Of a stretch of 64,000 nucleotides of DNA, positions 46,421-55,739 are shown piece after piece; position 1 is the first letter of the stretch; every line of letters starts with the position of its first letter. The stretch lies in NCBI RefSeq assembly GCF_003065605.1, contig NZ_CP026952.1, forward strand, positions 2,418,001-2,482,000. The letters are read 5' to 3'. The notes beneath the pieces were generated by a model. It was not told where the DNA came from. It saw only the letters and a program-made list of their open reading frames with translations, and did no database searches. The position numbers and the translations under genes were made by a program. The DNA comes from Aeromicrobium chenweiae. Its GTDB lineage: Bacteria; Actinomycetota; Actinomycetes; Propionibacteriales; Nocardioidaceae.

Positions 46421-46449
46421 CAAGCGATGAGTACGAGCTGCTTCCGCAT
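46402..46449 (-). CDS. Leader peptide with Leu-Val-Leu-Ile run
   Basis: A 15-residue frame, MRKQLVLIACRGRAS, ending in TAG inside the loop of the hairpin at 46384-46420. A TAGGCT element stands 9 nt before the ATG. The consecutive CTC-GTA-CTC-ATC codons would report Leu, Val and Ile supply to the leuB-ilvE unit 340 nt downstream. Confidence 0.6.
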   Translation of the reverse strand: MRKQLVLIACRGRAS

Positions 46450-46562
46450 GGTGCTGACAGCCTACGCAGACGATCCGGGCAGCGTCCGCAATCGGGGCGC
46501 GCGTCTCAGTCGACGAGACGTCGCGGGGCTCGCGGGGTCACGGTCCGTGGAACACTGGTGAC

Positions 46563-47126
46563 GTGAGTGCACCCGCCGAAGTCCCCGATCTCGTCGCGAG
46601 GACCCTGGATCTTTCCCGTCAGCGGGGCTTCATCACGTCGATCCGCAACGAGACCGGCCGGCTGCTGGCCGCCCTGGCCGCATCCCGCCGGGGCACGCTC
46701 GCCGAGCTCGGCACCGGCTGTGGCGTGGGCTCGGCCTGGCTCTCCAGCGGTGCGCCGAAGGACGCGCGGGTCGTCAGCGCCGAGCTCGACCCGGCCCTGG
46801 CCCAGGACGTCCAGAAGATCTTCGCCGACACCGACAACGTCGACGTCATCGCCGGCGACTGGTCGACGCTCGAGCAGTACGCCCCGTTCTCGCTGCTGTT
46901 CGTCGACGTGCGCGAGGTCATGGAGAGCATCGACGTGCTGGCCGACCTGATGGAGCCCGGCGGCATGGTCATCCTCGACGACTTCGTCCCGTCGGCCTTC
47001 TGGCCGCCGATCGTGGAGGGCCGGGTCGACACCGTCCGCGAGCAGTGGCTCACCGACGAGCGCTTCGCCGCGGTCGAGATGCTGATCGACGTCGACGCAT
47101 CGCTGCTCATCGCCACCCGCCGCTGA
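46563..47126 (+). CDS. SAM-dependent O-methyltransferase-like protein
   Basis: A 187-residue Rossmann methyltransferase resembling the YrrM/O-methyltransferase group. Motif I is LAELGTGCGVGSAWLSSG, the acidic loop is VVSAELDPALAQDVQ, and PFSLLFVDVREVMESID plus GGMVILDDFVPSAFWPP complete the fold. The substrate is unknown. It starts with GTG; AACACT lies 6 nt before it. The stop is followed within 5 nt by the repeat array 47131-47211. Confidence 0.8.
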   Translation: MSAPAEVPDLVARTLDLSRQRGFITSIRNETGRLLAALAASRRGTLAELGTGCGVGSAWLSSGAPKDARVVSAELDPALAQDVQKIFADTDNVDVIAGDWSTLEQYAPFSLLFVDVREVMESIDVLADLMEPGGMVILDDFVPSAFWPPIVEGRVDTVREQWLTDERFAAVEMLIDVDASLLIATRR

Positions 47127-47130
47127 CCCC

Positions 47131-47211
47131 ACGAGTCACGTACGGACGCCGAGGAGTCACGTACGGACGTCCACGAGTCACGTACGGACGCCCAGGAGTC
47201 ACTCGCAGACG
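47131..47211. repeat. Four tandem 18-bp repeats, 21-bp period
   Basis: ACGAGTCACGTACGGACG and close variants start at 47131, 47152, 47173 and 47194; the first three share 17-18 of 18 bases and the fourth is degenerate. They face the inverted array at 47219-47302 and run into the 3' end of the convergent yczE gene. Confidence 0.93.
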
Positions 47212-47888
47212 GGCGCCGCCGCGCTAGGTGACTCGTCACCTTCCGTGCGTGACTCGTCGGCGTCGTCCGTGCGCGACTCGTCAGCGTCCGTACGCGACTC
47301 GTCGGCGGTGGTGGAGGAGGTGAAGGGCATGAAGAACTGGACGATGGGGCCGATCGTGAGGGCGTACAGGACCGTGCCGACGCCCACGGTGCCGCCGAGG
47401 AGGAACCCGACCCCGAGCACCGTGACCTCGATGACCGTCCGCCACAGCCGGACGCTGCGGCCCGTCCGCCTGACGAGGCCGAGCCACAGCCCGTCGCGGG
47501 GACCCGAACCGAGCGCCGCGCCGATGTAGAGCGCTCCGGCGAAGCCGTTGCCGACGATGCCGCCGACGAGCAGGAGCACCCGCAACCACAGCTGGTCCGG
47601 CTGGACGATCAGCGCGATGCCGAAGTCCGCCGCGAGGCCGATGACCAGGACGTTGAGCACCGTCCCGACGCCCGGGCGTTGCCGCAACGGGATCCACAGC
47701 AGCAGGATGAAGGCGCCCGTGACGATGACGACCTGGCCGAACGTCAGGCCCACGTGCTCGGTCACACCCTCGTGGAAGACGTCCCACGGGTCGAGGCCCA
47801 GCGTCGACTCGACCATCATCGCCATCGTGAAGCCGTAGAGGAACAGGCCGACGTTGAGGCGGACCAGCCGCCCGATGATCCCGTTCAT
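47199..47888 (-). CDS. YczE/YitT-type membrane protein
   Basis: A 229-residue protein with about five spans, beginning MNGIIGRLVRLNVGLFLYGF. It carries LGLDPWDVFHEGVTEHVGLT, GAALGSGPRDGLWLGL and VYR-type loops of the YczE family. The C-terminal ~35 residues are hydrophilic repeats (DESRTDADESRTDDADESRT) encoded by the inverted array 47219-47302, so the tail was probably added or lengthened by repeat expansion. YczE genes often sit beside MocR regulators, as here (48277). It is coupled to an 18-codon frame by ATGA. Confidence 0.85.
   Translation of the reverse strand: MNGIIGRLVRLNVGLFLYGFTMAMMVESTLGLDPWDVFHEGVTEHVGLTFGQVVIVTGAFILLLWIPLRQRPGVGTVLNVLVIGLAADFGIALIVQPDQLWLRVLLLVGGIVGNGFAGALYIGAALGSGPRDGLWLGLVRRTGRSVRLWRTVIEVTVLGVGFLLGGTVGVGTVLYALTIGPIVQFFMPFTSSTTADESRTDADESRTDDADESRTEGDESPSAAAPVCE
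47219..47302. repeat. Inverted counterpart array of 47131-47211, inside yczE
   Basis: Units like CGTCCGTACGCGACTCGT, the reverse complement of the left array with one or two changes, lie at 47285-47302, 47264-47281 and 47240-47257, with a degenerate one at 47219-47236. The period is 21-24 bp, so the reading frame of yczE stays open. Confidence 0.9.
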
Positions 47889-47941
47889 CGGCGCAGCTGC
47901 TGCGTGGCCCAGTCCCCGAGCTCGGATTCGATGACGAGCAT
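47885..47941 (-). CDS. 18-residue upstream open reading frame of yczE
   Basis: MLVIESELGDWATQQLRR, preceded by a perfect AAGGAGG with 5-nt spacing. Its stop overlaps the yczE ATG as ATGA, so yczE would be translated by reinitiation. Probably a coupling or leader peptide; no known homologue. Confidence 0.6.
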   Translation of the reverse strand: MLVIESELGDWATQQLRR

Positions 47942-48054
47942 GGTGGCCTCCTTGAAGGCGTGAGGGGGGTGAACCGGTTTGGCTCCTGGTTTGAGTGTGA
48001 CGCCCTGAATCGTCAAGAACAAGCGAACAGAACTGCATGCAATGTGTAGTCTTG

Positions 48055-48216
48055 CTACATGGATGTGTATCGACTCTCTTTGCTGCGGGAACTCAGCTCC
48101 TCGGGGTGGCTGCGCGGGGGCGGGTTGGTGCCGAGCCCGTCGCGCGCGACGAGACGCACGAGCCGGACGATCGACAGCACCACCAGGAGGCCGATGACGA
48201 CGAGGAACACGTTCAT
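48055..48216 (-). CDS. Small single-span membrane protein
   Basis: A 53-residue protein: MNVFLVVIGLLVVLSIVRLV forms one span, then a basic and hydrophilic tail (RDGLGTNPPPRSHPEELSSR). It is divergent from the MocR gene; the inverted repeat 48234-48260 lies 18 nt upstream. An upstream in-frame start 14 codons earlier overlaps that repeat and is less likely. Function unknown; possibly controlled by MocR. Confidence 0.5.
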   Translation of the reverse strand: MNVFLVVIGLLVVLSIVRLVRLVARDGLGTNPPPRSHPEELSSRSKESRYTSM

Positions 48217-48233
48217 GCGTCCAGCGTGAAGCC

Positions 48234-48260
48234 GATTGGCCCTGTATTCCATAGCCAATC
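48234..48260. promoter_or_regulatory. Inverted repeat in the mocR divergent region
   Basis: GATTGGC (48234-48240) and GCCAATC (48254-48260) are perfect arms 13 nt apart, between the small membrane gene and mocR, over both likely promoters. A candidate MocR autoregulatory operator. Confidence 0.55.
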
Positions 48261-48276
48261 ATGACACAGTGGACTC

Positions 48277-49725
48277 ATGGCACTGATCCTCTCCGCCCGC
48301 CGTCTCGCCGACCTGCTCGGTCCGCTCGACCACGCCGGCCCGGCGTACCGGGAGATCGCGGACCGCATCCGTCTGCTCGTCGTCGACGGACGCGTCGGGG
48401 ACGGGAGCCGGCTGCCGTCCGAACGTGAGCTCGCGGCCGCGATCGGGGTGAGCCGCACGACGACCAGCCGCGTGTACGCCGAGCTGCGCGACCTGGGCAT
48501 CCTGCACTCACGCCAGGGGTCGGGCAGCGTCGTCCGGGTCCCGCTCGAGGCCTCCAGCGCCAGCAGCCTGATCGTCACGCCGGACGACTCCGACACGATC
48601 GCCCTGACCTACTCCGCGCCGGCCGGGACGCCCGGGCTCGCGAGGGCGTTCCAGACCGCGGCGACCAAGCTGCCGGGCCTGCTCGCGACGACGGGCTACC
48701 TGCCCGACGGGCTGCCGGTGCTGCGGGAGATCCTCGCGCAGCGCTACACCGAGGCGGGCCTGCCGACCGATCCCGGGCAGATCATCGTGACGAGCGGGGC
48801 GATGGGTGCGATCTCGCTGCTCGCCCGCGTGCTCGTCGACCCCGGCAACCGGGTCGTCGTCGAGGGGATCAGCTATCCGCACGCCCACGAGTCGTTCACC
48901 GCCGCCGGCGCCCGCCTGTCGGCCCTCCCGGTCGACCGGTCCCCGTGGGAGCCGGCCGTGATGGCCGAGACGCTGGCCGGATCGACCCATCGCGCCGCGT
49001 ACCTCATCCCGGACTTCCACAACCCGACCGCGGCCGTCATGACCGACGCGGAACGCATCGCGTGGGCCCGCGAGCTGCGGCGGCACGACGTCGTCCCGAT
49101 CGTGGACGAGTCACTGCGCGAGATCAACCTGGACGGCGTCGAGATGCCGCCGGTGTTCGCGACGTACGACCCGCGGGCGCTCCTGATGGGCTCGTCGTCC
49201 AAGTCGTTCTGGGGCGGTCTGCGGGTCGGCTGGATCCGGGCACCGCACGACCTGGTCATGCCGATCGTGCAGGCCCGGATGATGGACGACCTGGGCACGT
49301 CGGCGTTCGACCAGCTGGTGCTGGCCGAGCTGCTGACCGAGGGCGGGCAGACCGCCGCGGCCGGACGTGCGCGGCTCCGCGCCGGGCGGGACCACCTGCT
49401 GGCCGAGCTGGCTCGCGAGCTCCCCGACTTCGCCGCGCCGTGCCCGGCAGGCGGGCTCAACCTCTGGCTCTCCCTCCCCGACCGCATCTCGTCCCGGCTG
49501 ACCGCTGCCGCCTCCCGGAACGGGCTGCTGCTCACCCCGGGGCCCCGCTTCTTCAGCCGCGCTGGGGCAGCCGGTGAGCGCCACCTCCGCATGCCGTACA
49601 CCCAGTCCCACGAGACCCTCACCGAGGCGGTCCGCCGCCTCCGCCTCGCGTACGAGGAGGTCATCGGCTCGTCCGAGCCGGCCGCCGGGCCCCGGCGGAC
49701 CGGGACGCTCGAGATGATCGCCTGA
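48277..49725 (+). CDS. MocR-family regulator (GntR DNA-binding domain fused to aminotransferase fold)
   Basis: A 482-residue fusion. The GntR-type winged helix is at residues 20-90 ([20 protein letters not shown] with [12 protein letters not shown]). The fold type I aminotransferase domain follows, with ASN/PNP-type [36 protein letters not shown] and the PLP Lys in [20 protein letters not shown]. MocR proteins sense an amine or aldehyde through PLP. The neighbouring YczE gene and the dyad at 48234-48260 suggest a yczR/yczE-like pair. Confidence 0.92.
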   Translation: MALILSARRLADLLGPLDHAGPAYREIADRIRLLVVDGRVGDGSRLPSERELAAAIGVSRTTTSRVYAELRDLGILHSRQGSGSVVRVPLEASSASSLIVTPDDSDTIALTYSAPAGTPGLARAFQTAATKLPGLLATTGYLPDGLPVLREILAQRYTEAGLPTDPGQIIVTSGAMGAISLLARVLVDPGNRVVVEGISYPHAHESFTAAGARLSALPVDRSPWEPAVMAETLAGSTHRAAYLIPDFHNPTAAVMTDAERIAWARELRRHDVVPIVDESLREINLDGVEMPPVFATYDPRALLMGSSSKSFWGGLRVGWIRAPHDLVMPIVQARMMDDLGTSAFDQLVLAELLTEGGQTAAAGRARLRAGRDHLLAELARELPDFAAPCPAGGLNLWLSLPDRISSRLTAAASRNGLLLTPGPRFFSRAGAAGERHLRMPYTQSHETLTEAVRRLRLAYEEVIGSSEPAAGPRRTGTLEMIA

Positions 49726-49762
49726 GAGCTGCACTCCCCCGCCCACCCCTTCGAGGAGAGAC

Positions 49763-50230
49763 ATGACCGACGCCCCGGCCCCACGCCCTCCCGTCCCGCC
49801 CTTCGACGAGGCGACGGCCCGCCAGAAGGTCCAGGCGGCGGAGGACGCCTGGAACAGCCGCGACCCCCGCCGGGTCGCGGGCGCGTACACCCCGGACTCG
49901 CAGTGGCGGAACCGCTCGGAGTTCGTGACCGGGCACGACGAGATCGTCGCGTTCCTGACCGCCAAGTGGGAGCGCGAGCTCGACTACGCGCTGCGCAAGA
50001 GCCTCTGGGCGTTCAGCGGCAACCACATCGCCGTCCGGTTCCAGTACGAGTGGCACGACGCCGACGGCCAGTGGTGGCGCAGCCACGGCAACGAGAACTG
50101 GGAGTTCGACGAGCGCGGCTACATGAACCGTCGCGAGGCGAGCATCAACGACGTCCCGATCGACGAGGCCGACCGCCGCATCTTCGGCCCCCGGTCGCCC
50201 GAGGACACGACGGACATCCCGCTGCGCTGA
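49763..50230 (+). CDS. DUF1348 (NTF2-like) protein
   Basis: A 155-residue protein of the SnoaL/NTF2-like superfamily, DUF1348 group. Conserved stretches are [60 protein letters not shown] and [30 protein letters not shown] precedes the ATG. The molecular function of this family is not established. It converges with the esterase gene, 6 bp between stops. Confidence 0.88.
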   Translation: MTDAPAPRPPVPPFDEATARQKVQAAEDAWNSRDPRRVAGAYTPDSQWRNRSEFVTGHDEIVAFLTAKWERELDYALRKSLWAFSGNHIAVRFQYEWHDADGQWWRSHGNENWEFDERGYMNRREASINDVPIDEADRRIFGPRSPEDTTDIPLR

Positions 50231-50236
50231 CGCCCC

Positions 50237-51463
50237 TCAGCGTCGGTGGGCCCGGCTGCCGGGATCGATCACGATCATCTCGGTGTCATCCGGCGTCCCG
50301 GGGCGTCGCGCGGAGTTGCCCGGGTAGTTGTTGTCGTTCGCGATCAGCAGGTGCCCGTTCCGCAGCGGCACGAGGGTCTCGACGGACTGGAAGCCGAACG
50401 AGAACTGCCTGCCGGTCCCCCACCCACCACCGGTGCTGATGCCTGCCGGGTCGGCGATCCGCAGCAGGTCGACGACGAGCCTCTTCGTGGTGGACCCGTC
50501 ACGGCCGAGACGCACCTCGTAGACCTTCTTGGTCACCGCCTTCGGCCCGTCGAGGTCGTCCCGCTCCAGCACGAGCAGGCGTCCATGTGAGGTGACCTGC
50601 GCGTCCGCGGCCAGCCCGGCGTCGGTGTCGGCGCGGTACGTCCAGGTGCGCCCCGTGTACCGCCCGGTGCGCGTGTCGACCTGCGAGATGACCCGGCGCC
50701 GCTTGTCGGTGTCGTCCACCAGCCCCTTCTCGGTGACCGGGTAGAGGTAGCGGCCGTCCTGTGACTGCGCCATGGCCTCGAACCCGCCGCTGGCCTGCGT
50801 GTTCGGCTGCTCGCCGGCCAGGTGCGGGTTCTGCGGCGACTTCCCGAGCGGGAAGCCCAGGGGCTTGGACAGGACGCGCCCGCGGGCGTCCACGTGGACG
50901 ACGAACGGGCCGAACTCGTCGCCGATCCAGAACGATCCGTCGCGGCCGCGTTGCACCGACTCGATGTCGAGGTCGTCCCCGGTGAGCAGCCGGTCCCGGG
51001 TCGTCTCGTTCACGATCGGGAAGCCGATCCGGTGCCGCGGGTCGGACAGCGTGATGTGCCGCAGCACCTCGACCTTTCCGGCGCCCCCGGCGGCAGTCTT
51101 CCAGCGCGGCTTGACCAGGTACAGACGCAGCAGGAAGTCCGCCGAGTTGCCCTTGGCCCCGAAGCCGTTGTCCGGCTGGGCCCAGAACGTGCCGTCGCCG
51201 TTGTCGATCGCGGCGGAGAAGCCGGGGATCACCTGGCCGGGGAAGGGCCCCTGTCGTCCGTTGGCCGGGGTCGCCTTGGCACCGGACGGCGGTCCCGGCG
51301 CCTGGAAGTCCGCCGACAGCAGCGCTCGGGCCAGCAGTCGGGGCTCGGTCGTGTGACCGCCGTGGGCGGACGCGGTCGCCGGGGAGAGCGCTGCTCCCGC
51401 CAGGGCGACGGCGAGGCCCGCGGCGATCCCCGTGCGTCGGGCGGTGTGGTGGAAACGGTGCAT
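50237..51463 (-). CDS. Secreted esterase-like protein, phytase-like family
   Basis: A 408-residue exported protein. Signal peptide RRTGIAAGLAVALAGAALSP ends near ATASAHG, then comes an esterase-like/phytase-like beta-propeller domain with IPGFSAAIDNGDGTFWAQPD, GRDGSFWIGDEFGPFVVHVD, GGFEAMAQSQDGRYLYPVTE and LIANDNNYPGNSARRPGTPD. Acidic residues in these loops fit calcium or phosphate-ester sites. Substrate unknown. The ATG at 51463 follows GGAG; the long upstream frame over ilvC is a shadow. The 209-bp gap before ilvC holds only its terminator and G/C-rich direct repeats near 51575-51612. Confidence 0.8.
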   Translation of the reverse strand: MHRFHHTARRTGIAAGLAVALAGAALSPATASAHGGHTTEPRLLARALLSADFQAPGPPSGAKATPANGRQGPFPGQVIPGFSAAIDNGDGTFWAQPDNGFGAKGNSADFLLRLYLVKPRWKTAAGGAGKVEVLRHITLSDPRHRIGFPIVNETTRDRLLTGDDLDIESVQRGRDGSFWIGDEFGPFVVHVDARGRVLSKPLGFPLGKSPQNPHLAGEQPNTQASGGFEAMAQSQDGRYLYPVTEKGLVDDTDKRRRVISQVDTRTGRYTGRTWTYRADTDAGLAADAQVTSHGRLLVLERDDLDGPKAVTKKVYEVRLGRDGSTTKRLVVDLLRIADPAGISTGGGWGTGRQFSFGFQSVETLVPLRNGHLLIANDNNYPGNSARRPGTPDDTEMIVIDPGSRAHRR

Positions 51464-51620
51464 GTCTGGCTCCTCAGGTCGTGGAGCGGTCCCCCCGCCC
51501 TCGCACCGAGCCAAACCGACCCACACGACGTGCCGGCGAACGGCACGTGAGGAGGCGCTGAACTCTCCCCTCGACGGACGGGGGGCTCCCCTCGGCGGGC
51601 GGGGGGCTCCCGTCACGCAG

Positions 51621-51656
51621 GCGAGGGCGCCACCGCCGAAGCGGTGACGCCCTCGC
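51621..51656 (-). terminator. ilvC terminator hairpin with UUCG loop
   Basis: GCGAGGGCG pairs with CGCCCTCGC, then one mismatch, then CACCGC/GCGGTG, closed on the minus strand by a TTCG tetraloop. It starts 16 nt after the ilvC stop. No long T-run, but the 15-bp stem is the strongest in the window. Confidence 0.8.
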
Positions 51657-51672
51657 GGGGGTGGTGCGGTGA

Positions 51673-53250
<1,578 letters not shown>

Positions 53251-53251
<1 letters not shown>

Positions 53252-55029
53252 CAGAGGTCCTCGTCGTCCCACTCGGGCGCGAGATCTCGCGCGATCTGGA
53301 TGTCGTCGTTGCTGGCGCCGCCGTGGACCATCGGCCACACCATGGCGTCACGCTCGACCACGAAGTCGATGACGACGGGGCGGTCGGTGATCGCCATGGC
53401 CTTCTCGATCGTCGCGTCGAGATCGGCCTCGCTGTCGCAGCGCAGGCCGACGCAGCCGTAGGCGTCGGCGAGCTTCACGAAGTCCGGGATGCGGCGGGCG
53501 CCGATCGACTCCGGACCCGTGTGGAGGTCCGTGTTGGAGTAGCGGCTGCCGTACAGCAGGGTCTGCCACTGGCGCACCATGCCGAGCGAGGAGTTGTTGA
53601 TGACCGCGACCTTGATCGGGATGCCCTCGAGCGCACACGTCGCGAGCTCCTGGTTGGTCATCTGGAAGCAGCCGTCGCCGTCGATGGCCCACACGACCTC
53701 GCCGGGGAGCCCGACCTGGGCGCCCATCGCGGCGGGGACCGCGTAGCCCATGGTGCCGGCGCCGCCGGAGTTCAGCCACTGGCGCGGACGCTCGTAGTCC
53801 ACGTAGTGCGCGGCCCACATCTGGTGCTGGCCGACACCGGCGACGTAGGTCGCCTCGGGGCCCGCGATCGCGCTGATCCGCTCGATCACGGTCTGGGGCG
53901 CCAGGCCCACCTCGGGCTTGTCGTACCCGACCGGGAACTTGGCCTTGATCGCGAGCACCTGCGCCTTCCAGGCGGAGTAGTCGCCGCGGACGCCGTCGTC
54001 GGCCGCCTGCTTCTGCAGCACCGTGATCAGGTCGGCGATGACCTCGCGGCAGTCGCCGACGATCGGGACGTCCGCGGTGCGGTTCTTGGAGATCTCGGCC
54101 GGGTCGATGTCGGCGTGGATCACCTTGGCGAGAGGGGCGAACGAGGCGAGGTGGCCGGTCACCCGGTCGTCGAAACGGGCACCGAGCGAGATGAGCAGAT
54201 CGCTCTTCTGCAGCGCGGCGACGGCCGCGACGGTGCCGTGCATGCCGGGCATGCCGAGGTGCAGCTCGTGCGAGTCGGGGAACGCGCCCCGCGCCATCAG
54301 CGTGGTCACGACAGGCATCTGGGTCATCTCGGCCAGGACCTTGAGCTCGGCCGCGGCGTCCGCCTTGATGACGCCGCCGCCGACGTACAGGACCGGACGC
54401 TTCGCCGCCGCGATCAGCCGGGCGGCCTCGCGCACCTGCTTGCCGTGCGGCCGGGTCGTCGGACGGTAGCCCGGGAGCGCGAGCTCGCTCGGCCAGCGGA
54501 AGGTCGTCATCGCCTGGAGGGCGTCCTTGGAGATGTCGACCAGGACCGGGCCGGGGCGACCGGTGAGCGCGATGTGGAAGGCCTCCGCGATGGTGCGCGG
54601 GATGTCGGCGGCGTCGGTGACCAGGAAGCTGTGCTTGGTGATCGGCATCGTGATGCCGCGGATGTCGGCCTCCTGGAAGCCGTCGGTGCCGATGAGGTGG
54701 CTCGCGACCTGCCCCGTGATGGCCACGATCGGCACGGAGTCCATGAACGCGTCGGCGATCGCGGTGACCAGGTTGGTCGCACCGGGGCCGGACGTGGCCA
54801 TGCAGACGCCGACCTTCCCGGTGACCATCGCGTAGCCCTGGGCGGCGTGACCGGCGCCCTGCTCGTGGCGGACGAGGACGTGGCGGATCTGCTGGGAGTC
54901 GAACAGCGGGTCGTACGCCGGGAGGATCGCGCCGCCCGGGATGCCGAAGATCGTGTCCACGTCGGCGTGCTCCAGGGCCCTGACGAGGCTCTGCGCCCCC
55001 GTCAGCTGCTCAGAGATCTGCTCGGTCAT
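53251..55029 (-). CDS. ilvB: Acetolactate synthase, large catalytic subunit
   Basis: A 592-residue ThDP enzyme making acetolactate and acetohydroxybutyrate. It shows [20 protein letters not shown], the catalytic Glu in [40 protein letters not shown] and the ThDP-Mg motif [20 protein letters not shown] with NNSS. It begins about 60 nt after the attenuator terminator at 55090-55125. Confidence 0.97.
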
Positions 55030-55089
55030 GAGTTCTGCTACCTAACTGTTCATCGCTCGTGTGCCGGGTCGCGACCGGCCTGTTCGCAT

Positions 55090-55136
55090 AAAAAAATCCC
55101 CCGGCCCCAGACCGTTCGCTGGGGACATTCGAGGGA
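55090..55136 (-). terminator. Attenuator terminator of ilvBNC
   Basis: On the minus strand CCCCAG-N8-CTGGGG within a longer GC stem is followed by GCCGGGGGA and seven T (55096-55090). It lies 24 nt after the leader peptide stop and 60 nt before ilvB. Confidence 0.85.
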
Positions 55137-55159
55137 GACGCGGGGCGTGGGCCGTCGCG

Positions 55160-55192
55160 TCAGTCGTCTACTACAAGAATCCAGATCTGCAC
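55160..55192 (-). CDS. ilvB leader peptide
   Basis: A ten-residue frame, MQIWILVVDD (GTG start), with Ile, Ile, Leu, Val, Val codons. GAGAGGAG stands 7-10 nt before the GTG. Matches the role of actinobacterial ilvB leaders in transcription attenuation. Confidence 0.85.
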   Translation of the reverse strand: MQIWILVVDD

Positions 55193-55219
55193 GTGCTCAG
55201 TCTCCTCTCGACGCCACAG

Positions 55220-55225
55220 ATTATC
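55220..55225 (-). promoter_or_regulatory. -10 element of the ilvBNC operon
   Basis: GATAAT on the minus strand, about 28 nt before the leader GTG. No clear -35. The rest of 55226-55351 also holds the promoter region of the divergent lipoprotein. Confidence 0.5.
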
Positions 55226-55351
55226 AAGCCGTGAGACGTTTCGTACCAGCATGTGGACTCGGTCCATGAACTGACAACTACCCCATCTACTGGCAGGATG
55301 GGCCGGTCGGCCTGCCAGCACACCGCGGCAGGCCCTTACCTTGGGGAGAAC

Positions 55352-55660
55352 ATGAAGAAGTCACTCAGCACGGCCATGCTCGTTGCCGCGCTTGCCCTGA
55401 CGTCCGCCTGTGGCGGAGGCGACGACCGGCCGAGCAAGGCTGAGGTCAAGAAGTCGATCACCAGCAAGGACAGCGTCTTCGGCACCTCGATCCCGGAGTC
55501 GGCCGCCGACTGCGTGTCGGGCGTCCTGGTCGACTCGAAGCTGTCGGACAAGACCCTGAACGCGATCGTCGAGGGCGACAAGGACTACAAGGGCCCGAAG
55601 AAGGACCAGAAGGCCCTGATGGACCTGACCAGCAAGTTCAGCAAGTGTGTCGCGAGCTAG
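55352..55660 (+). CDS. Small lipoprotein, paralogue of 57323-57733
   Basis: A 102-residue predicted lipoprotein. MKKSLSTAMLVAALALTSAC gives a clear lipobox (LTSAC), followed by a ~75-residue helical domain with two Cys: DCVSGVLVDSKLSDKTLNAI ... SKFSKCVAS. The same layout (C...L-x-x-S-x-LSDK-x-L...C at the end) occurs in the lipoprotein at 57323, so they are paralogues flanking the SDR gene. GGGGAG precedes the ATG. Function unknown. Confidence 0.75.
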   Translation: MKKSLSTAMLVAALALTSACGGGDDRPSKAEVKKSITSKDSVFGTSIPESAADCVSGVLVDSKLSDKTLNAIVEGDKDYKGPKKDQKALMDLTSKFSKCVAS

Positions 55661-55673
55661 CACCCGCTCACTG

Positions 55674-55706
55674 ACGGCCCGGCGGAGATCCTCTCCTCCG
55701 GGCCGT
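55674..55706. terminator. Bidirectional hairpin between convergent genes
   Basis: ACGGCCCGG (55674-55682) and CCGGGCCGT (55698-55706) with an inner GGAG/CTCC pair lie between the lipoprotein stop (55660) and the SDR stop (55740). Confidence 0.7.
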
Positions 55707-55739
55707 CGTGCGTCCGGGGCCGTGCGGACGCCCCCGGCC

